From NCBI RefSeq assembly GCF_030272615.1, contig NC_081413.1:561288445-561352444 (forward strand): a DNA stretch of 64,000 nt. The letters run 5' to 3'. Under the pieces are notes generated by a model. That model made no database searches, was not told where the DNA came from, and saw only the letters and a program-made list of their open reading frames with translations. Origin of the DNA: Cryptomeria japonica (taxonomy: Eukaryota; Streptophyta; Pinopsida; Cupressales; Cupressaceae). This document shows, piece by piece, positions 57,008 through 64,000 of this stretch (position 1 is its first letter; each line of letters begins with the position of its first letter). The translations under genes were made by a program, and so were the position numbers.

Positions 57008-59516
57008 TGTTGGCATTGTGTTGCCATTGATGTCAATCAGTATAAGATGGTTACCAGTATATGAAATGTATGTGCATCACTCTCATGGATTGCTATAGGA
57101 TGAGAGGATGAGATGTCTTTGATATCACTTTGTGTTGCAGATCACTAGTAAGGTAAAGGAGATATTGTCATTCTATACAATGACCATTGGAGCCACCAGT
57201 ACACAAGTTAGTGCCTGACTTGTGTGGGAGATATGAACAACTTACCGGTATAGTCTTTCACCGGTAAGGTGAATGTGTCAACTGGTAAGTGATGTTTTGA
57301 CATGGTGAAAAAAAAAAAACCAAGTGAGTGGTTTCCAACTGGCAAGCTTATGACCAGTGTACAAGCGGGATGAGCAAGGTGCTTGAGATGTTTTTTTGTG
57401 ATGAAGAAGTAGAATATTACCTAAATCACATAAACACATGAGGAGAATGATGTACAGGTCATTGGTATACTATGTGGATGAAGAGTAGTAGGACTCCTAC
57501 TAGATAAAGAAGTAGTCACCATATGATGAGATGAATGACAGTGATTATGCCCACGCTGGATCATATGTGCATGTTTGAAGATATGTTGCACAAACAAGGA
57601 AACCACATGAGTGCATTACAAGATGTAGATGAAAAGGATCCACTTCCACTGGTAAGTGGAGCTTCCCTCCTAATGTGCAAAGTGTGCATCATAATTTTGT
57701 GAGATAATTTAGATGAGTTAAAGGCAGGGGGTTGAAGAATTACACTGGATCTACTGGTGAATTAAAGGAATGCCTACAATGCATAAAATCAGGGATATGC
57801 AATGGACCAACAAAGAAGACATGTTGAGCTACTGAAATAGATGAAGTGTGATAGGTTTGTCACTTTTACAAACTGGTCAAGGCATGGTGTGAGATGATTA
57901 GGAAGAAGGCAAGGCTAAGCAGATGCAAACATAGGAGAATGGCCGGATTGAAGGTGGACTCAATTGAAGGTTGATGACATAACTATCATAAAGAGATTTT
58001 ACTGGTATGTATGTCCACTGGTAATATGGACAAGGTACAAATGGGAAAAAGATTCCCATCTGATGATGATGTACATAAGGGAGGTTAGCGATTGTGCTAA
58101 CCAGTTGAGAGTTCCTCCAGAAGAGAGGCAAAGTTGAAGATTGATGAAAAACTAGTCTAAGTATTTAACCGACAGGGTTAGCAAATAGGGAGATGAACCC
58201 GGTAATGGAGTTGGTCGGTGATCCAATCCATACTGACACAAAGGTGGATGCCGACATAGTTTCCACATGGAGATGATGTGGCATGCATGTATAGGTTGGT
58301 GTGTTGAGTTCGGGAAGTGTCAGATAGCGAGGTAGTTGGTGAATGTCGACTACGAGATTCATGGGATGCACTGCAGAGGTTTGAAGCTCAAGGATAGAAG
58401 GACAATAGAGATCCAACTTAGACTGATTGAGCAAATCGAGTTAGGTGGAGGAAACCGCAAAACCAATCCTGATGATTGACTAAGAAATCAGCTGACAAGT
58501 CAAAAGTAGGTTACCAAAAATAGAAGGCATGATCAAGAAGGCAAGACAATAGCAGGATGTATTGAAGAATTAGAGTTCATCAATCCTAGTGATCAAATTA
58601 AATAAGATCTGATTGGATTTGGTTTTCCTCAAGGTCGAAGAAGAAACCCTAAGTGCCTAAAATTTGAATTGGCTTTTGGAGGAAAAATATGGCTATATGT
58701 ATGCAAGCCAAAGAAATTGTTAATTGTTGCTAAAGAAGAGAGGAGTGTCACTAAAGTAGAGTGTGTTTCTATTGCATGTGAGAGAAAATTAGTCAAGTAC
58801 TTAGCGAGTATCTGAAAAGAGACTGAGTGTGTGCGAGTGAGAATCAAGTTGAAAGAATCAACTAGTAACAATGAGGAACCAGGAGTCTGCAATTAAATTT
58901 GTGAGAGAAGCAAACTGGTGGTAACTAAACTGGTAGCGAAGAGTTGTTGAAGAGTGTAGAGTAGGCAAGGAGAGAACTAGCAAAAGATAGTACCAGTAGA
59001 AAGCAATAGAGCAGTTGAGAGAAGAGGCAACCAGAAGAGAGAACTAATAGAGAGAATCGACAGTGAACTGGATAGAAGATCCAGTAGAGAGACTTGAAGA
59101 AGAGTTACAAAATCCATTTGTAACAAGAAGATAACCTTTATTATCAAAATATTTTTTTGTATTCATTGAGTTAGAGCTCGGTGCAGGGGTTGTAGCTCCT
59201 TGGGTTGGTTCTTGGTGCTCCTTGGGTTGGTGCCCTAAACATTGTAATTAGAGATTGATTGTGAGGCTGGATTGGAGCAGTTTTCTCCAACAACATTTCT
59301 CACCAAGGTTTTTCCCATCTTGGGTTTTCCTCGTATATGCTGGTGTTATTTGATGTCCCTTTGTGTGTGATTACATTTGTCTCGGTATCCCCTCTAACAC
59401 GTAAGTGTGCATTGGGTTAGATCTGATAACCGGTATACTCACAAAGGACAATTAAAGGGAAAAGTTTGAGAACCATTGATTCAGCCCCCCTCTTAATGGT
59501 ACATTGTGTCTAACAA
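57008..59516 (+). mobile_element. 3' LTR of the long-LTR element (2.5 kb)
   Basis: 2,509 bp from TGTTGGCATTGTGTTGCC to TTGTGTCTAACA, with TG/CA ends, the uninterrupted CCAACTGGCAAGC and GATCTGATAACC sites, and the U5-like C-rich GATTCAGCCCCCCTC. It is the reference that shows both nested insertions in the 5' LTR. Confidence 0.9.
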
Positions 59517-60525
59517 ATTCTACATATCCTTTCAAAAAACTCTATGAACATTTTAATTACATCCTCTCTTGAGGAAAATTCTATTTCGATCATTTTCTTT
59601 CATCGCTTGCAATTATTTTTCATCATTTGGTTAATTCCAAAACTAGGGTTTGACCTAAAGGAAAACCCCCAATCCCAACAACATTTCCTCTCTATTTTAT
59701 GTGTAGGTTGTAGGTGTATGGCTATTTATGCATATTTGGACTTCATTTTTAGATGCAGAAAATCTCTTTTTGGCATGCAGATTTTTCAGAGGATCGAGTA
59801 TGCTTTCAACATGGTCCTGACAACTTTTGCCCAAATTTGTCAGGGAGCTCTGTCTCGGCCTTTTATTTCTAATTCCAGGAGCACAACTTCATCTCGCATT
59901 TCTATATCAAGTTATAATATTTTCTTTGTCGCTTTTACCCTTAGTCTTAAACCACATAATTTAGCTTATCCATTCTAAAAGAGGGGTTACTTTTACTTTC
60001 CAAATTTATTGTCAATTAACTTAGCATTCAATATTATTCTATCGAGATTGGATCTAGTGAATTCTCCCTCCTCTTTTAAATGTAATGTGTGTTAGAGGTT
60101 GAGGAGAATATTTTGTGAAACTTTCACTCCTGTTGGAGAGAGAAAAGATGTCCTCTTGATTTCTTCATTACCCTCTTTTTCACAGACGCGTTTATTCTGG
60201 CTCCAAAATGACAGTACAAATTGACAAACACGCACGTTAGTCACACATTTTACACTGTCGATTTTGGAATAAATGATTGCGATTGACTAACACATTGCTA
60301 TCAGGTTGTACAAAGGTTCTTTCTAGATCTAGAATAGTCATGGCCCTTTTTCACCCCATTACACTCTTTTCATTAACAGAATGATTTTTCCCCAAAATCT
60401 TCCTCTCAAAACCTCCCCAAAAACCATAAAACCAAAGAGTAGCCAAAATTGCAGAGCAAAAATTTAGGACAAAACTCCTTACCTCAAAAAGAGAGCAAAC
60501 ATAATAAAAAATAACCTTTTCCAAA
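59517..60525 (-). other. Divergent inverted relative of the solo LTR, and flank
   Basis: GGTTAATTCCAAAACTAGGG, TTTGACCTAAAGGAAAACCC and TATGTGTAGGTTGTAGG (59,629-59,720) and then ATTTGTCAGGGAGCTC to TAATTCCAGGAGCACAACTTC (59,835-59,890) match the reverse complement of 52,590-52,920 in order. The 144-codon plus frame (59,544-59,978) lies in this noncoding LTR-derived DNA and is not counted as a gene. The rest, up to 60,525, shows nothing recognisable. Confidence 0.6.
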
Positions 60526-62607
60526 TGTAACTCCCATAATGCAAGATTCCCCTATAATTAAATCCATTAATTAAATTATTTTGTAATCCTCACATGCACA
60601 TGCAAGATATTGATTAAAATAAATAACAATTACTTTATTTTAGATTTTATTTTATTTTTTTAATATATTTTTTTAAAACAATTTAAGTGATAAATGTAAT
60701 TTTATTAGATTAATACTTAATTAATTATTTATAATCTTCTATTTAATTAATCCTTATAAATTTGGCAATTATAATTGTAGACACCTAAAAATGGTCTGAA
60801 GATAATTAATTAAATAAGCAATTATTTATTTAATCCCCCTTCCCAATTTAATTTAATTCATTAACAATTTGATTAAATTTTCCCTTTCATCTACTTATCA
60901 AAAAATATAAGGATTTATTTAATAGGTTCATTTCGATAGTCTCCTTTGATTAATTAATCTATATTAATTAATCCTCCCCCATTTAATTTATTTCTTCTAA
61001 TCCCAAAATTAATTAAAACAAATCAATTTATGAGTTGTTGAAAGTTAAATAGCCTTTTCCTATTATTTGAATTTTTAAATTCAAATTACCCACATGCCTC
61101 CTAACTTCTAACCACCTAACCTAACCATCCCCTAACCTAACCCATTCTACCTAACCCTGGGTTTAACTAACCATATCCTATCTTGAACATCCTAACTTCC
61201 TTATCCTAACCTCCTATGTGTTGGATATTCTCCCCTTGAGACACATGGCACTTATGCCACATGTTTTCTCCCTTGGACAATTGCCCTCTTATGAGAAAGG
61301 CTCCTTGACACTTCTCACCATAGAGATGACAAGTGCCTATCCCTCAAACCTCTTTTCCAACCTCCTCCAATTTCACCCTTGGTATCTTTAGACTCACTCT
61401 TGACTATTGATTCCTGCCACCTCACCCCTGGCCTTGGAAATCCTATAAATATCCCCCATTTTGGATCACAAAGGAACCAATCTCATATCATTCTAGGCAT
61501 TGTTACTATAGGCATATCCATTTTAGCATATCATTTAAGCACTGTTATTATAGGCAGTTGCATCTTAGATCTAGTTTAAGTTGATCATATTATGGCCAAT
61601 TGTTGAATAATTGTGTCTAACAAATTCTACATATCCTTTCAAAAAAAATCTATGAACATTTTAATTAATTAAAACAAATCAATTTATGAGCTGTTGAATG
61701 TTAAATATCCTTTTCCTATTATTTGAATTTTTAAATTTAAATTACCCACATGCCTCCTAACTTCTAACCACCTAACCTAACCATCCCCTAACCTAACCCA
61801 TTCTACCTAACCCTGGGTTTAACTAACCATATCCTATCTTGAACATCCTAACTTCCTTATCCTAAACTCCTATGGGTTGGATATTCTCCCCTTTAGACAC
61901 ATGAAACTTATGCCACATGTCTCCTCCCTTGGACAATTGCCCTCTTATGAGAAAGGCTCCTTGACACTTGTCACCATAGAGATGACAAGTGTTTATCCCT
62001 CAAACCTCTTTTTCAACCTCCTCCAATTTCACCCTTGGTATCTTCAGACTCACTCTTGACTATTGATTCCTACCACCTCACCCCTGGCCTTGGAAATCCT
62101 ATAAATATCCCCCATTTTGGAGCACAAAGGAACCAATCTCATATCATTCTAGGCATTGTTACTATAGTCATATCCATTTTAGCATATCATTTAAGCATTG
62201 TTATTATAGGCAGTTGCATCTTAGATCTAGTTTAAGTTGATCATATTTTGGCATAATTGTTGAATCATGTAGCTTAATCAATCTCATTTCTAGATTAATT
62301 GCATCATCATCATATCTTAATAATGCATATCATTTAGCTTAATTAGACTCTTGGATCAATCTAGTATAATCAATATCATCTAGCTTGCATATCATCATGA
62401 TTTCAAACCGTCCATCTAGGTGTAGTCAAGTCACTAGGATTGCTATTCTAGATCTGAGAGAAAATCCATACCTGCATCTCTTAGGAGGTGATAGGTTGCT
62501 TTGTCATGGTTTATCTTTCATTTGATTTCAATTTTCCATCCATGCTTGTAATGATCTATTGAGTGTTTGTGTTGCAGCTACAAGTCCCCTACTTCACACA
62601 CATGACA
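60526..62607 (+). mobile_element. Ty3/gypsy-type 5' LTR with internal duplication
   Basis: It starts TGTAACTCCC and ends CACACATGACA at 62,607, directly before a TTGGCGCCC primer site. It contains C-rich (CTAACC)-like runs and a good promoter, CCTATAAATATCCCCCA, twice (61,441 and 62,097) because of the duplication. No gypsy coding region is visible after it in the window. The left border is inferred from the TGTAAC motif only. Confidence 0.6.
61009..62264. repeat. ~600-bp tandem duplication inside the gypsy LTR, with filler
   Basis: Units 61,009-61,608 and 61,665-62,264 (offset 656) match closely, including the promoter and the frame MVS(L/S)DSLLTIDS. Between them, 61,611-61,664 is not LTR sequence but matches 59,505-59,560. 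Confidence 0.85.
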
Positions 62608-62608
62608 T

Positions 62609-62630
62609 TTTGGCGCCCATCGTGGGGCAG
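62609..62630 (+). other. Primer-binding site, GGCGCC type (gypsy)
   Basis: TTGGCGCCCATCGTGGGGCA follows the LTR by one base. The TTGGCGCCxxxGTxGGG pattern is usual in Tat/Ogre and Athila-like gypsy elements of plants, not in copia. Confidence 0.8.
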
Positions 62631-63622
62631 GAAATCTAATTTCTTAGCCTCTCTCATCATCAAATTTTCAATCTCACAGGTTTCTGGTTGGGCATATTCC
62701 AGAATCTTCTACGAGTACCTTTGTAGTATCGTATGAATTTATTTGTGTACCCGTACAGGTATGTGAGAATACTCGTACAAGTTTCTGCTTCTATGTTTTC
62801 AAAACAAATTGTATTTTAGGGTTTTTATGCTTCAATTGGCTATTACTAATGATAAACCTAGTTTGTTTGTGATTTTTCTAGCAGCCTAACTAGTTTTGTA
62901 GGATGATTATCGAAGATTATACTTGACAAAGCTTTATTTCATCAAAAACAATATGACTACTGATGCACTGCAAAAAGGAATATTAGAAATACATGATTCA
63001 AAATGTTAATGATGTTAGTATCAATCAGAAACAAAAGACAAAGGAAACTACAATCCTAAGCATACATATCAAGAGAGATATCAAACATGTTATAGAAAGC
63101 ATACAAAAATGAAGGAAAGACACTAAACCCTCCCAAGTGCTCTCTAAAATGCTCATAGTTGTTGCTCCCTTGTTCCTCTCCTTTCCAAGTTCCACATGAG
63201 TGTAGCTCTCAGCCGCTTTTTGCACTATTATGGTTATCTTATGGAGGTTCAAGATTATGAAAATGAATATTATGATTATGCAAATACAAACAAGATAAAT
63301 ATTAGAAATTACCTAATTATCTAATGTTAATTTTAACCAAAATAACAAAATTGTATTCCTAAATTCTCTCTCAAATTCACTATAAGTTAGATGCATACAA
63401 GATTTTTAGATCTGGATTATGAAGGAATGGGCTCTATTTATAGGAAAAATAGAGTAATGGATGGTTGAGATTGGGTAATCTCAACAAGGGCCAAGATTGA
63501 TAGGTTTATGATCCATGTGAGGACTTTCAACCCAATCCCAAGATTACAACTATCAACATGAGATGGCTTGAGAGGAGAGGGAAGAAGCATTAAATTCTTG
63601 AGATGACTTGAAGGTTGATGAA
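62631..63622. other. No recognisable gene
   Basis: The leader of the gypsy element may start here, but no gag domain is seen. The minus frame 63,025-63,252 has a hydrophobic C-terminal half (FLHFCMLSITCLISLLICML) and no recognised family. It may be chance. Confidence 0.45.
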
Positions 63623-64000
63623 TAAATGATGAACAGTTAGTACCAAACCGATACTGAGAGGGGGGGGATGAATAAGTACAGGCAGAAACTTTTTTTCCTT
63701 GACTAGTTTGACTGCAAACAGTGCACTTTGACTGGTGAGCACTAACACCAATCTAAACCACATTACTACCGGTAAAACCTAGTAAGAATGTCAAAGACAT
63801 AAACCGGTAACACTTAGCTTTCCATACAATCTAATACCTCATCTCCTCTTCACCATTATGCATAAACAAGTAATCTGTCATCAGAAATATAATGACTACT
63901 AGCTCAACATATTTTACCAGTTTGACATAGAACACTAAATCATCACATGAAAGGCATCACACATGACACACTGATTTTTCACGTGGAAACCCAACTGGGA
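63623..64000 (-). mobile_element. Copia LTR end, minus-oriented, running out of the window
   Basis: Read on the minus strand it shows GTTGGGTTTCCACGTGAAAA, then CATCCCCCCCCTCTCAG and GGTACTAACTGTTCATCA, the same succession as the U5 end of the copia LTR at 44,030-44,420. No more can be said because the window ends. Confidence 0.7.

Noticed and set aside
59544-59978. 144-codon plus-strand ORF with possible membrane segments
   Set aside because: It lies in an LTR-derived stretch (inverted relative of the solo LTR) and the homologous frame in the solo LTR is not conserved in length.
61379-61579. 66-codon ORF duplicated at 62,035-62,235
   Set aside because: It covers the promoter part of the gypsy LTR, and its conservation is explained by the tandem duplication.

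Overview
This is a stretch of plant nuclear DNA, most likely from a large, repeat-rich gymnosperm genome such as a conifer. The evidence is AT-rich sequence, very low gene density, nested and heavily decayed Ty1/copia and Ty3/gypsy LTR elements, a plant F-box/FBD gene with a spliceable intron, and a plant organelle-type small heat-shock protein relic. The species cannot be told from the sequence. I see no tRNA, rRNA or CRISPR locus. All repeat relationships below come from reading by eye, not from an alignment program.

Left part (1-36,950): a mosaic of segmental duplications. Module A (an LTR-element 3' end fused to an acidic-ORF element) lies inverted at 1-2,569 and direct at 22,850-25,418. 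The acidic-ORF part recurs at 35,510-36,950. Module B (about 4.86 kb) lies at 2,570-7,427 and 15,203-20,074. Modules C and D lie at 7,427-10,836 and again at 26,469-33,565, where D holds a nearly perfect 2,014-bp tandem duplication. A two-exon F-box/LRR/FBD gene (complement of 20,043-21,542) is the only convincing host gene. A second copy of its first exon (34,066-34,375) is cut by a 500-N assembly gap. Collinearity predicts that about 10.4 kb is missing from that gap.

Inside copy I sits a minus-strand non-autonomous copia-type element (10,837-16,072) with gag-like coding, a 147-codon unknown ORF and a broken HSP20 gene fragment. A complete 2.58-kb LTR element (11,436-14,014) is nested in it. 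That inner element encodes only a coiled coil, a G-patch-like motif and two CCHC zinc knuckles, so it resembles the TR-GAG class.

Right part (36,960-64,000): nested retrotransposons. A dead copia element forms a 1-kb-armed inverted repeat (39,110-42,785). A full-length but broken copia element (42,971-50,245, target duplication CCAAC) is inserted in the 5' LTR of an older element with 2.5-kb LTRs (remnants from 42,790; 3' LTR ends 59,516). A 1.2-kb solo LTR (52,339-53,541, target duplication GATCT) hit the same LTR. Then come a gypsy LTR with a GGCGCC-type primer site (60,526-62,630) carrying an internal duplication with templated filler DNA, and a reversed copia LTR end running out of the window.

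None of the transposable-element reading frames is intact, so the window is mostly a record of insertion, duplication, deletion and repair around one probable F-box gene.
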